Source: an uncultured Thermoguttaceae bacterium | Lineage (GTDB): Bacteria > Planctomycetota > Planctomycetia > Pirellulales > Thermoguttaceae | Reading direction: 5' to 3' | Length of the DNA: 64,000 nucleotides | Assembly (NCBI GenBank): GCA_938042245.1 | Contig: CALIRO010000041.1 | Span: 1 to 64,000 of the forward strand | Part shown: piece by piece, positions 45,783 through 54,123 of the stretch | Numbering within the stretch: position 1 is the stretch's first letter | How the letters are laid out: every line of letters begins with the position of its first letter | The notes under the pieces: generated by a model | Database searches by the model: none | The model's input: only the letters and a program-made list of their open reading frames with translations | What the model was told of the DNA's origin: nothing | Position numbers and translations under genes: made by a program

Positions 45783-46583
45783 CTATTGAGCCAGATCCGT
45801 TTTGCCTAGCAGGGAATCGACCGCAGCGCCGATGTCCGGCTGAGTGATCAGAGCTTCACCTACCAACATAGCCTGAATACCCGCCTGTTGGAGCCGGAGC
45901 ACATCCTGGCGCGTTCGGATGCCGCTTTCGGCCACCACCACACATTCCGAAGGTATCTTTGGTCGAAGCCGAAGCACCTGCTCCAAATCCACCTGAAAAG
46001 TATGCAGATTTCGGTTGTTGACGCCGATCAGTCGGGCGCCCAGCCGAAGCACCCGCTCCAGGTTTTCCGGATCGTGTAGTTCCACGAGCGGGGTCATGCC
46101 CCAGGTTTGTACTTCGTGATAAAGCAGGCCGAGAGTGGCATCGTCCAGACATTCGGCAATCAGCAGCACCGCATCGGCGCCGGCGGCCCTGGCCTCCAGA
46201 ACCTGATACGGATCGAGGATAAAATCTTTGCGGAGGATCGGCAGGTGCACGGCGGCCCGGACCTGCTGGAGGTGGGTTAAAGAACCGAGAAAAAACTCCG
46301 GATCGGTTAACACGCTCAGGCAGGCCGCCCCGTGCTGCTGATAGATTCGGGCGATGGTTTCGGGCTGATAGTCGGCCCGGAGCAAGCCTCTGGAGGGGCT
46401 GGCTTTTTTTAGCTCGGCAATAAGCCGAATCGGCGGCCCCCCCTCCAAAGCAGCCAAAAAATCCCGAGGCGGCGGAGCAGCCTCCGCTTGAATCCGCAAA
46501 TGTTTCTCCGGCGCCAGAGTTTTGGCCTGGCCAATTTCCTGTTGCTTGCGAGCCATAATCCGTTGCAGGAATCCAGCCGTCAT
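45783..46583 (-). CDS. trpC: Indole-3-glycerol phosphate synthase
   Basis: A 266-residue (beta/alpha)8-barrel enzyme that closes the indole ring in tryptophan synthesis. Catalytic residues are visible in order: Lys in ELKKASPSRG, Lys in LRKDFI, Asn in GVNNRNL and Glu in VAESGI. Start ATG 46583 gives MTAGFLQRI, the usual length; an open frame upstream overlaps a MITE-like element and is not coding. No other trp gene is adjacent, so the pathway is dispersed here. A weak GGGGA precedes the start. Confidence 0.97.
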   Translation of the reverse strand: MTAGFLQRIMARKQQEIGQAKTLAPEKHLRIQAEAAPPPRDFLAALEGGPPIRLIAELKKASPSRGLLRADYQPETIARIYQQHGAACLSVLTDPEFFLGSLTHLQQVRAAVHLPILRKDFILDPYQVLEARAAGADAVLLIAECLDDATLGLLYHEVQTWGMTPLVELHDPENLERVLRLGARLIGVNNRNLHTFQVDLEQVLRLRPKIPSECVVVAESGIRTRQDVLRLQQAGIQAMLVGEALITQPDIGAAVDSLLGKTDLAQ

Positions 46584-47014
46584 AAAACAATCCCCATTGT
46601 CCAATCCGAACCTCTCCGGAGCTCCTAGAGGGTCAAAAGGCCAAGGCTTCTGTTTTTGGTAACACTTCAGCCGAATGGTGTACCAAAGCATTTCGGGGAA
46701 AACAACAATGGCGTTTTTGTCCTAGTGGATTTGTGCTGCACAGCGGCTTCCGCGGCAGGGACACCCAAAGGCTTTCCTCCGATCAACCACGGCGCTTCTT
46801 CATTCGACGGAACTGTTTTTGGTTGTTACAGAAGTGTTTCCTGAGAATCATTCCAGAGGCAGAGTGCCGGAAGAGCTTTTGGAATAGATTTTCAGCTCTT
46901 TTCTTAGGAGTTGGTTCCTTTTGTGGGGGAGGGGGTTTTTCAGGGGAAGGCCCCTGTTTGGGGAGCCGGTTGTTCAAAAGGAGAAGATTTTTCTTCTGCC
47001 GGCAGGGTTTTCCC
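46584..47014. other. Intergenic region upstream of trpC
   Basis: About 430 bp between leftward genes, with a MITE-like element at 46655-46822 just upstream of trpC. The rest, including A/T-rich 46840-47000, holds no gene. Confidence 0.55.
46655..46822 (+). mobile_element. MITE-like element, copy 5 (type A)
   Basis: Begins TTTGGTAACACTTCAGCCGA and ends CATTCGACGGAACTGTTTTT. The interior hairpins are partly decayed (the CCTGCGAAAGCAGG segment is lost), but GCAGGGACACCCAAAGGC and GATCAACCACGGCGCTTC remain. It lies in the trpC upstream region, opposite in orientation, where it could influence transcription. Confidence 0.75.
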
Positions 47015-48406
47015 TTAGCCGGGCGGTTGGGGTTCCGATTTTTCTTGGGCGGGGAGAACTTCTTGTTGAATAATCGGAGGCGGAGCTTCGGGTTTTGGGC
47101 TGCGGGCTGTGCTGTGCACTAGGGGTTCGGTCAATTCTGCTTCCCGGAAACATTGGATTAGGCCTCCAGGAGTGGCCATATAAATCCGGTCATTCTCGGT
47201 GTTAACAAGAAAGATTTGACCAGATAGAGAAAATGTGTCCATTTGAGTTCCTGTTTTCCGGTCAAGCACATGAAGCCGTCCAAACCGATCGGTGGCATAA
47301 ACCCATTGGTTGCTAGCAGCCACAAATTGGACCAAACCCGGCACATACCATTGCTGTTGGCCGGTCAAAGCATTCAAGCAATACAAGCCAGTGTCCAAGG
47401 GCGTAATAAAAAGCTGGGTATCGATCAGTACGGGACCGGCCAGGATGGTGCGTCCGGTGGCAAACCTCCAGAGCACCTCGCCAGTTTTCTCCCGGATAGC
47501 CCAGACATATCCTTCCTGATTCGCCACGAAAAAGGTTCCCCCTTGGGCAGGCGTGTGCCGAGGCGCAGGTAAATAAGCCGGCGGAGCCGAAATAGCCTTG
47601 GATGTTTGTAGCCTATGGCGGACGGTCAACTTCTCCGCTTGAGAATCGAACACCCCGATAAACAGATCCCCCAAATGCGAAGGCCAAGCTACAAACTCGG
47701 AAAAGGCATCGTGAAGGCCAACTCGCAGAGGCACCATGGTATGGCCTATGGACTGACAAACCACCGGCCGACTCTTTTCCTGACTGATGCGGAATTCGGC
47801 CATCCGGGCACGTCGCTCTTCGGGCGTCTCTTGGCGTTTCTTGGGTCTGGGAGTGCGCAGCTCGCCCAGGGCTTCCCGTGGATCCTTGGCCGGCTCCAAC
47901 GCATACACATAAACAAGACCTTGGAGCATCGGGACATAGACCCGCTGGTTGCCCAAGGTGGGGCCTGCCCCAGGAAACCCTTCTAAGGCTGTCTTCCATA
48001 AAATCTTTCCGTCGATCCGGTTGAGTACAAAAAGGGTCGATCCATTGACAACCGCCACCAATTGAGAATTGATGTCTGGTTGGAGAGTAGGTCGATCAGG
48101 TTGGCCTACCAGGACCGCCCACTGAGTGCGGCCTGTTTCAGCATCAAAGGCATGCAATATCGCCCGATCCGTTTGTACTAAGAGGGTATCTTCGTACAGG
48201 CAAAGATGCTGCAGCCGACTTCGTGCCGGGTCCATCTGCACCTGAGCGGTCCAAGCCCGCACCAAGCCCGGGGCCTGGGGCGCAGCTGCTGGCCGTTGGC
48301 CCCCAAAGGCCCAAGCAGCCTGCCCCAGACTCCCTAGCCCTAATAGCCCCGTTGCCATCAAAATCATTGGCTGAACCCACACCTTCATGTGCCCATGAGC
48401 TTTCAT
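47015..48406 (-). CDS. Exported PQQ-like beta-propeller protein
   Basis: A 463-residue secreted protein with a signal peptide ending AWAFG near residue 34. Repeated blade motifs are visible: ILHAFDAETGRTQWAV, LFVLNRIDGKILWKT, VWAIREKTGEVLWRF, LYCLNALTGQQQWYV and LHVLDRKTGTQMDTF, each with a tryptophan-docking pattern. This is the PQQ-like (BamB/quinoprotein-type) propeller; no cofactor site is evident. A charged insert with KKRQETPEERRARM lies near residue 190, and the C-terminal 40 residues are Pro/Glu-rich. The function is unknown, possibly a scaffold. Confidence 0.85.
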   Translation of the reverse strand: MKAHGHMKVWVQPMILMATGLLGLGSLGQAAWAFGGQRPAAAPQAPGLVRAWTAQVQMDPARSRLQHLCLYEDTLLVQTDRAILHAFDAETGRTQWAVLVGQPDRPTLQPDINSQLVAVVNGSTLFVLNRIDGKILWKTALEGFPGAGPTLGNQRVYVPMLQGLVYVYALEPAKDPREALGELRTPRPKKRQETPEERRARMAEFRISQEKSRPVVCQSIGHTMVPLRVGLHDAFSEFVAWPSHLGDLFIGVFDSQAEKLTVRHRLQTSKAISAPPAYLPAPRHTPAQGGTFFVANQEGYVWAIREKTGEVLWRFATGRTILAGPVLIDTQLFITPLDTGLYCLNALTGQQQWYVPGLVQFVAASNQWVYATDRFGRLHVLDRKTGTQMDTFSLSGQIFLVNTENDRIYMATPGGLIQCFREAELTEPLVHSTARSPKPEAPPPIIQQEVLPAQEKSEPQPPG

Positions 48407-48703
48407 AAGATTTCCCTTGTCCGAAAAGACCTCAGCTATCCAAATACCTTGGCGCCCGCTTTTACCATGAGCAATTGACCAATTTCAAGGGATCAACCTC
48501 CTTGCTCTGCTCGGGTTGTTCCTCTACCGAGCAATACTCCAAAACCCTCCGAAGCTGTTGAACTGGCAGGTCTGTGACACGGCCAGTTCCCCTTTGATTG
48601 ACCGACTGGGTTCCCTTCCCAGGCTGCTGCCAAACTCCCGCTCAGCGCAGCCCCATCGCGCAGGCGGGAAACGTTTCCCAGCAGCCGATAAAGTATCAGT
48701 ATC

Positions 48704-48877
48704 TTTTGGAACATTTCAGCCGATTGATGCAACCTGTCCCTGCGACGAAAGCAGCAATCCAGTTTTTTCGCCGGAGTGCTGCTCTCTGGACTGCCACTTG
48801 CCCGGCAATGGCACTCGGGAGCATTCTCCTCAAAAACCGGGGACGTAATTTACTCGGCTGAAATGGTACTATTTTTT
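48704..48877 (+). mobile_element. MITE-like element, copy 6 (type B)
   Basis: Begins TTTTGGAACATTTCAGCCGA and ends ACTCGGCTGAAATGGTACTA. It carries CAGTTTTTTCGCCGGAGTGC and CTCAAAAACCGGGGACG. The two ends match each other over about 20 bp with few mismatches. Confidence 0.75.
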
Positions 48878-49207
48878 ATGATACCATGCGGGCCGAAAAA
48901 AATCATGGGAAAACTCTCCCAAACCCGGACGAGCCCCCCTCAGTCAGCCCTAGGCTTTTCGGGGGAAAACTGCTTTTTTGCTCCTGGGGAGCCAGCTTTT
49001 CGGGCCGTTTTTATAATTCATGATAAAACATAGACTTAGGTAAAATTTCCCCAAAAACTCCTCAGGCCGGGGATTTTATGAAAAACAGGAAAGCTTGTAC
49101 GTAGCAAACATTTCCAGAGCTATTTGTAAGCACCATTTTCAATATAATTCCTTGTAACAACAAGAGTTATCGCTTTCCATTTGCTGGCAGAATGGGAAAC
49201 CTACGGT

Positions 49208-49380
49208 TTCGGGAATACTTCAGTGAAACGGTGCCCAAGGGATTCCTGCGAAAGCAGGAACGGAGTTTTTTGTGCTCGTTTATTTGGTATGAGATTCCAG
49301 GTTGCGCGGCAGGAACACCCAAAGGCTTTCCTCGGAACCACCACGGAGCTTCTTCATTCGGCGGAAGTGGTAGCGGTTTC
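49208..49380 (+). mobile_element. MITE-like element, copy 7 (type A)
   Basis: Begins TTCGGGAATACTTCAGTG and ends CATTCGGCGGAAGTGGTAGC. CCTGCGAAAGCAGG and GGAGTTTTTTGTGCTCG are retained, followed by the type-A half (AACACCCAAAGGCTTTCCTC, CCACGGAGCTTCTTCATTCG). Confidence 0.75.
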
Positions 49381-49503
49381 GTAGAAGGCTGTTGGCCTTT
49401 TAGCAGCCCGGCCTATTGGTAGCCCAGCAAAACCCAGGTATGATAAACTCTATAGGAATCGTCCCTATCTCCAGGGGTGTGTAGGAGGCAAGGAAGCCTC
49501 CTA

Positions 49504-49658
49504 GAGCTTGTTTGGAAAGGCCTTTTTACCGGAGGAGAGCGTGCACGGGCGGAGGCTGGTGGTGCCACCCAATCAGCCCCGGACAGCTTTGCTTGCCGGC
49601 TTGGCCCACCAGGCCTGAGGCGATCCTGCTGGGGGCCAAGGCCTTTCCAAACACGCTC
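49504..49658. other. Long imperfect hairpin, possible structured RNA or small element
   Basis: GAGCTTGTTTGGAAAGGCCTT at the left end matches, inverted, AAGGCCTTTCCAAACACGCTC at the right end. Inside, GGAGGCTGGTGG pairs with CCACCAGGCCTG, so the fold continues as one rod with bulges. Outside, CTCCTAGAGC and GCTCCTAGG extend the symmetry. There is no open frame. A 6S-like regulatory RNA or a second MITE type are both possible. Confidence 0.5.
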
Positions 49659-49817
49659 CTAGGGAGCAAGCCTCCCATTGGCCCCCCTGCAAGGTACACG
49701 CTGAGTTCAGCCTCCCGAAACAGGTACCTTCCCCAAGGCAGTTGGGGAGACTTCCCTGTGGGAACCGGTTCAATATCAGTCTGGATTCGCTGTGGCTTTC
49801 CATGAGGAGACGCAGTC

Positions 49818-50600
49818 ATGAAGCAGATGAGCAGAATGGGCGTTGTGGTGTGGGTGGTTTTGGGCTGGGCCACTGGGTGGAACGGCCCGGTGGCGGCAGC
49901 AGAACCTACAGAGGCCAAACCCGCTGCCAACAAAATCCAGGTCCTGGTAACTTATGGCGGACACGGATTCGATGAAAAAGAGTTCTGGGCCATCTTTGAT
50001 GCCATGGCCGATGTGGTTTGGCATAAAGCCGAACTGCCCAAACAGGCCGATTTGCTCCGACCCGGCCTGGAAAAACGCTACGATGTTCTGCTGATGTACG
50101 ATATGTGCCAAAAACTCACGCCCCAGCAGCAGGAGGCGTTCGTGCAACTGCTCCAGGAGGGTATCGGCCTGGTTTCGCTCCATCATAACCTGGCGGCCTA
50201 TTTCGACTGGGATGAGTTCCGAAAAATCATCGGCGGCCGGTTCATCCTGCGCAATTGCCAGATCGACGGCAAACAATACCAACAGTCGCCCGTCTCCCAC
50301 GGCGAAACCATCCGGGTGCTGGTGGCCGACAAAAATCACCCCATCACTCAAAGCCTGGAAGATTTCGAGATTCAAGACGAGACCTACGGACCGTTCTACA
50401 TGGCCCAGGGTATCCACGTACTGCTTCGGACCGAGCATCCGAAAAACAATCCGGTCATAGCCTGGACCCACAAGTACGGAAAAAGCCCGGTATTTTACCT
50501 CATGCTCGGCCACGACCGGTTTGCCTATAAGAATCCGGCGTTTCGGAAGCTGGTGGTCCAGGGCATCCGCTGGGCCGCCTCAGAACGGCCTCCTAAATAA
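49818..50600 (+). CDS. Exported ThuA-like (class I amidotransferase fold) protein
   Basis: A 260-residue exported protein of the ThuA family, linked to glycan or trehalose-type sugar metabolism; it has the class-I glutamine amidotransferase fold but its chemistry is not settled. Motifs include QVLVTYGGHGFDEKEFW near residue 41, DVLLMYDMCQKL near 87, GLVSLHHNLAAYFDW and SHGETIRVLVADKNHPIT, with GKSPVFYLMLGHD near the end. A signal peptide ends at about residue 28. GAGGAG upstream supports the ATG. Planctomycete ThuA genes commonly neighbour oxidoreductases and DUF1080 genes, but here it stands alone. Confidence 0.92.
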   Translation: MKQMSRMGVVVWVVLGWATGWNGPVAAAEPTEAKPAANKIQVLVTYGGHGFDEKEFWAIFDAMADVVWHKAELPKQADLLRPGLEKRYDVLLMYDMCQKLTPQQQEAFVQLLQEGIGLVSLHHNLAAYFDWDEFRKIIGGRFILRNCQIDGKQYQQSPVSHGETIRVLVADKNHPITQSLEDFEIQDETYGPFYMAQGIHVLLRTEHPKNNPVIAWTHKYGKSPVFYLMLGHDRFAYKNPAFRKLVVQGIRWAASERPPK

Positions 50601-50914
50601 CCGGGAGGCCTTTAGCTGCTGCTGGAAGGTCATTGGCTCAGCAACTGAACGCCCATCCAAATACCTGATGCCCCTTTCCCAGAAAGGCCTACCGCACTTG
50701 GGGCTCTCTGCGGTTAGCCAGAAAGGCCATTCCTGCACAAGCCGCAATGCACCCCTATTTGCTTCTGTTGGGCTGGTCCCGGGCCAGTCCAAGGCCAGTC
50801 CAAGGGGACTCGGGCAGTGGCGGCAGGCGGGTCGGCTCGGATAGGGAGCTTCTCCTTTTGCTGGGACATGTAGGACAAGCGGGGATTTCCGGATACTTCA
50901 CCGATGGCGCCTTT
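50601..50914. other. Convergent intergenic region
   Basis: About 314 bp between convergent genes. A tandem 11-bp duplication (GGCCAGTCCAA twice, 50782-50803) is the only structure noticed. No clear terminator. Confidence 0.4.
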
Positions 50915-51541
50915 CTACCGGCCGCTCAGAAGGGTTTGAAGGGCTTGCTCGGCTTGTTGGTAGAGCCAGATCATGCCCAGGCTGCCCCAAGCTGCCAGAA
51001 CTACGGCTAGCAAGTAGGCGAAATGGGCGCGAAGCGATGCAGCCGGGCCACTACGAATCTGGCTCTTCCACAGGAGCTTCATTCCCGGCGGGGGATACTG
51101 GCCGGTACGGGTGATCTTCCAGCCAAGTCGACATAGCCAACCAGCCGCCCCTAAAAAGCCCACTGCTCCTAGACAAGCAATGCCTGCCGCCGCCTGTTTC
51201 AGATGGGCTACGGAATGACGAAGTTGAACCGGCTGGAGAGGGTCTAACCGACGGATCTCATAGCCCAGCCAACCAAGTGCTGCCAGACCTGCACAAAGGA
51301 TTCCCCCGGCCACCACCCATCCTACAAAACGGGCTCGCTTCTCCGGCAACACCCCCTGGGAGGAATCCTCCTGGAGCGGGGCTTCTAGTTGGCTGCTACC
51401 AGGGGGGGCCGATTGCCCACTACCAAACAAAGGAGAATCGGGGGTCGGCCGAGCGGGTGAATCGGTTGCTGAGGATTCCGGGGTTTTTTCGGGTGGTATC
51501 GAACGATCTGCATTTTGCCCAGATAGCTCAGGGGGGTGCAT
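50915..51541 (-). CDS. Three-helix membrane protein, unknown
   Basis: A 208-residue protein with a Pro/Ser-rich hydrophilic N-terminal part (residues 1-68, with NADRSIPPEKTPESS) and three hydrophobic helices at about 72-96, 112-138 and 175-200. ATG 51541 was chosen because CGGAGG precedes it at six bases; an open frame continues upstream through an unlikely Lys-rich and array-containing region. No family is recognised. It is convergent with the ThuA gene. Confidence 0.65.
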   Translation of the reverse strand: MHPPELSGQNADRSIPPEKTPESSATDSPARPTPDSPLFGSGQSAPPGSSQLEAPLQEDSSQGVLPEKRARFVGWVVAGGILCAGLAALGWLGYEIRRLDPLQPVQLRHSVAHLKQAAAGIACLGAVGFLGAAGWLCRLGWKITRTGQYPPPGMKLLWKSQIRSGPAASLRAHFAYLLAVVLAAWGSLGMIWLYQQAEQALQTLLSGR

Positions 51542-52107
51542 TGTAAGCCTCCGGCGGAAACCCTTGCCCTTTCGAGTGGTTTCCAGCGATTGTGCACCCC
51601 GGCTGGGCAGTTGACAATCCAGGGGCATTTCTGGGGTGGTTGTTTTCTTTTTGGGCACAGGGCACAGTTTAGGCGATCTTTTAGGAGAGAGCCAGAAAAT
51701 ATGCAAAATAGGCAATTTGGATAAAAATCTGATTGCTCCGAACAGAAAGGGCGTATTAAAATATTTCCTATTTTTCCCAAATTGACTAAATTCTATTTCC
51801 AATCTTCCCCATTTTCCCAGTTTTTCCATGTCCTCTCCCTCTAAAACCGGGTATTTCCTGGAGAGAAAAAGAGGCCGGTTTCCATGAGGTAGATTCATAA
51901 GGGGGTGTGGGGGGTACGGGCCACCCACTCTATTAGGGGGTTCCTCAGGCACAAACAATCTGCCCTGGTCAAAGCAGAAGTTTCTTCCTACACTGTTTGC
52001 CCCCTGGAAGCATTGGATAAGCCAGGTGCTGGGCTGTGCCCAGAAAGTTCCCGATGGTATTCATCAGAGATAGTGTTTTCCTCCTCTTGCCGGGGAGTAG
52101 AAAGCCA
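51542..52107. other. Divergent intergenic region before glmS
   Basis: About 566 bp, AT-rich between 51660 and 51800, with a 9-bp array at 51696-51731. I see no glmS ribozyme core and no clear promoter. Confidence 0.5.
51696..51731. repeat. 9-bp-period array, site 3
   Basis: Four successive 9-mers, AAAATATGC, AAAATAGGC, AATTTGGAT, AAAAATCTG, each opening with an A-tract. Between the divergent membrane-protein and glmS genes. Confidence 0.65.
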
Positions 52108-53973
52108 ATGTGTGGCATTGTAGGTTATGTTGGGTATCGGGAGGCGGTGGAGGTTTTAATTCACGGGCTGCACCGTTTGGAATATCGGGGGTATGATAGT
52201 GCGGGCGTGGCGGTGATCGGGCCGGAGGGCCGGATTCAGGTGATCAAAACGGCCGGCCGAATTGCCGACCTGGAGCACCTTCTGGCCAAGCAGGCGCTTG
52301 AGGGCCGGATCGGCATTGGCCATACCCGGTGGGCCACGCATGGACCGCCCAGTCAGATTAATGCCCATCCGCATTTGGGCGGTGATGGGCTGGTGGCGGT
52401 GGTCCATAATGGGGTGATTGAAAATTATGAGGCGCTGCGCGGCCGGTTGGAGGCGGAAGGCTACCGGTTCCAATCGGCTACCGACACCGAGGCCATTGCT
52501 CATCTGGTAGTCGAATGCCTTCGGACGGCCCCTAGCCATGGCAAACCAGCCGTTTCCCTCGACGAGCTGATCGCTGCGGTACAGGCAGCCCTGGCCCAAC
52601 TGCAAGGCACGTATGGTTTGGCGATGTTGTTTCGCGATTGGCCGGGACTGATCCTGGCAGCACGTCGGGGCAGCCCGTTGATTGTAGGCGTGGGCCAAAA
52701 TGAACATTTTATCTCTAGCGACGCAGCTGCCCTTGTCGGTTATACGGACAAGATCATTCCTCTGGCCGACCACGAACTGGTGGTGCTAACGGCCGATAGC
52801 TTCCGGCTGATCCACCGGGATTATGGACATCGTCATCCGACGGTGCAAGTGTTGGATTGGTCGGCCGATCAGGTCAGCCGGGGCGGCTATGCCCACTTCA
52901 TGCTTAAGGAGATCTTTGAGCAGCCGGAGGCGATTCGGAACACCATGCGTGGTCGGCTGGATTGGGACGAAGCCACCGCGCGATTCGGCGGCCTGAACCT
53001 GTCGCCCCAGGAACTTCGGCGGGTGCGGCGGCTGATTTTTACCGGCTGCGGCACCAGTTGGCACGCCGGCCTAGTGGGCGAATATCTGATCGAAACCCTT
53101 GCTCGACTTCCCGTGGAAGTCGAATACGCCTCGGAACTTCGCTATCGGAATCCGCCGCTCGAAAACGATACCCTGGTCTTTGCCATCACCCAAAGCGGCG
53201 AGACCGCGGACACCCTGGCCGCCCTCCGCGAAATGAAACGCAAGGGCTTGCCCACACTGGCCATCTGTAATGTCGTCGGCAGTAGCATTGCCCGAGAAGC
53301 CGACGGCGGCATCTATCTGCATGCTGGCCCGGAAATCGGCGTGGCCTCCACCAAGGCATATACCTGCCAATGCACCGTTTTAGTGCTTCTAGCCCTGTAT
53401 TTTGGGCGTCTGCGCCATTTAGGGTTTGACGATGGTCTGCGCATTCTGGAAGACCTTCAGCAGTTGCCGGATCAAGTGGCCCAAGCCCTGCAAACCCACC
53501 AGCAAATCCGGGAAATTGCCGAAAAATATGCTCACTGTGAACATTTCTTATACCTCGGTCGGCACGTCAATTTCCCTACGGCGCTGGAAGGAGCGCTGAA
53601 AATGAAAGAGATTAGCTACATCCATGCTGAAGGATACCCGGCTGCCGAAATGAAACATGGCCCAATCGCCTTGGTCGATGAGCGGACTCCTAGTGTGTTT
53701 CTGATGCCCCAGGGCGCCGTCTATGAGAAGGTGGTAGCCAATCTGCAGGAGATTAAAGCCCGTGGCGGGCCGGTCATTGCCGTGGTCTGCCAAGGCGACC
53801 GGAAAGCAAGCCAACTCGCCGATGAAGTGATCGAAATTCCATCTGTCCCCGAATTTTTGCAACCGATGGTCTCGGTAGTGCCGCTGCAACTGCTGGCCTA
53901 CTATACGGCCGTGGCCCGCGGCTGCGACGTGGATAAACCGCGCAACTTGGCCAAAAGCGTTACTGTCGAATAA
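52108..53973 (+). CDS. glmS: Glutamine-fructose-6-phosphate aminotransferase (isomerising)
   Basis: A 621-residue enzyme making glucosamine-6-phosphate for peptidoglycan and lipid A precursors. It starts MCGIVGYVG, so Cys2 becomes the N-terminal nucleophile of the glutaminase domain after Met removal; this fixes the start against a longer open frame. HTRWATHG and HNGVIENYEALR follow in the Ntn domain. Two SIS domains bind the sugar phosphate (FTGCGTSWHAGLVGEY, TQSGETADT, and HAEGYPAAEMKHGPIAL), ending KSVTVE. Length is near the typical 609. It is convergent with the HtrA gene. Confidence 0.99.
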   Translation: MCGIVGYVGYREAVEVLIHGLHRLEYRGYDSAGVAVIGPEGRIQVIKTAGRIADLEHLLAKQALEGRIGIGHTRWATHGPPSQINAHPHLGGDGLVAVVHNGVIENYEALRGRLEAEGYRFQSATDTEAIAHLVVECLRTAPSHGKPAVSLDELIAAVQAALAQLQGTYGLAMLFRDWPGLILAARRGSPLIVGVGQNEHFISSDAAALVGYTDKIIPLADHELVVLTADSFRLIHRDYGHRHPTVQVLDWSADQVSRGGYAHFMLKEIFEQPEAIRNTMRGRLDWDEATARFGGLNLSPQELRRVRRLIFTGCGTSWHAGLVGEYLIETLARLPVEVEYASELRYRNPPLENDTLVFAITQSGETADTLAALREMKRKGLPTLAICNVVGSSIAREADGGIYLHAGPEIGVASTKAYTCQCTVLVLLALYFGRLRHLGFDDGLRILEDLQQLPDQVAQALQTHQQIREIAEKYAHCEHFLYLGRHVNFPTALEGALKMKEISYIHAEGYPAAEMKHGPIALVDERTPSVFLMPQGAVYEKVVANLQEIKARGGPVIAVVCQGDRKASQLADEVIEIPSVPEFLQPMVSVVPLQLLAYYTAVARGCDVDKPRNLAKSVTVE

Positions 53974-54123
53974 CTCCTGGCATCGCCGGCCGGAGCTGGG
54001 CCATATCTGGTGAGCCTTTCTGCTGAGGTAGGAGGGAGGAGATGCCGGATTTCTGTTTGCTTAGAGATAAAAGCCCCCCGGTTTGCCTCAGCAGCCTGCC
54101 ATACCAATGAAGGCGTTGGGAGA

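Larger units (their letters stand above)
48407..49817. other. 1.4-kb gene-free region with several repeats
   Basis: No supportable gene. It contains two MITE-like copies (48704-48877 and 49208-49380), a long imperfect hairpin (49504-49658), and an AT-rich stretch at 48875-49200. It is a hotspot of small elements. Confidence 0.6.

Noticed and set aside
51542-52107. glmS ribozyme upstream of glmS
   Set aside because: No conserved ribozyme core is recognisable, and the spacing to the start differs from known examples.
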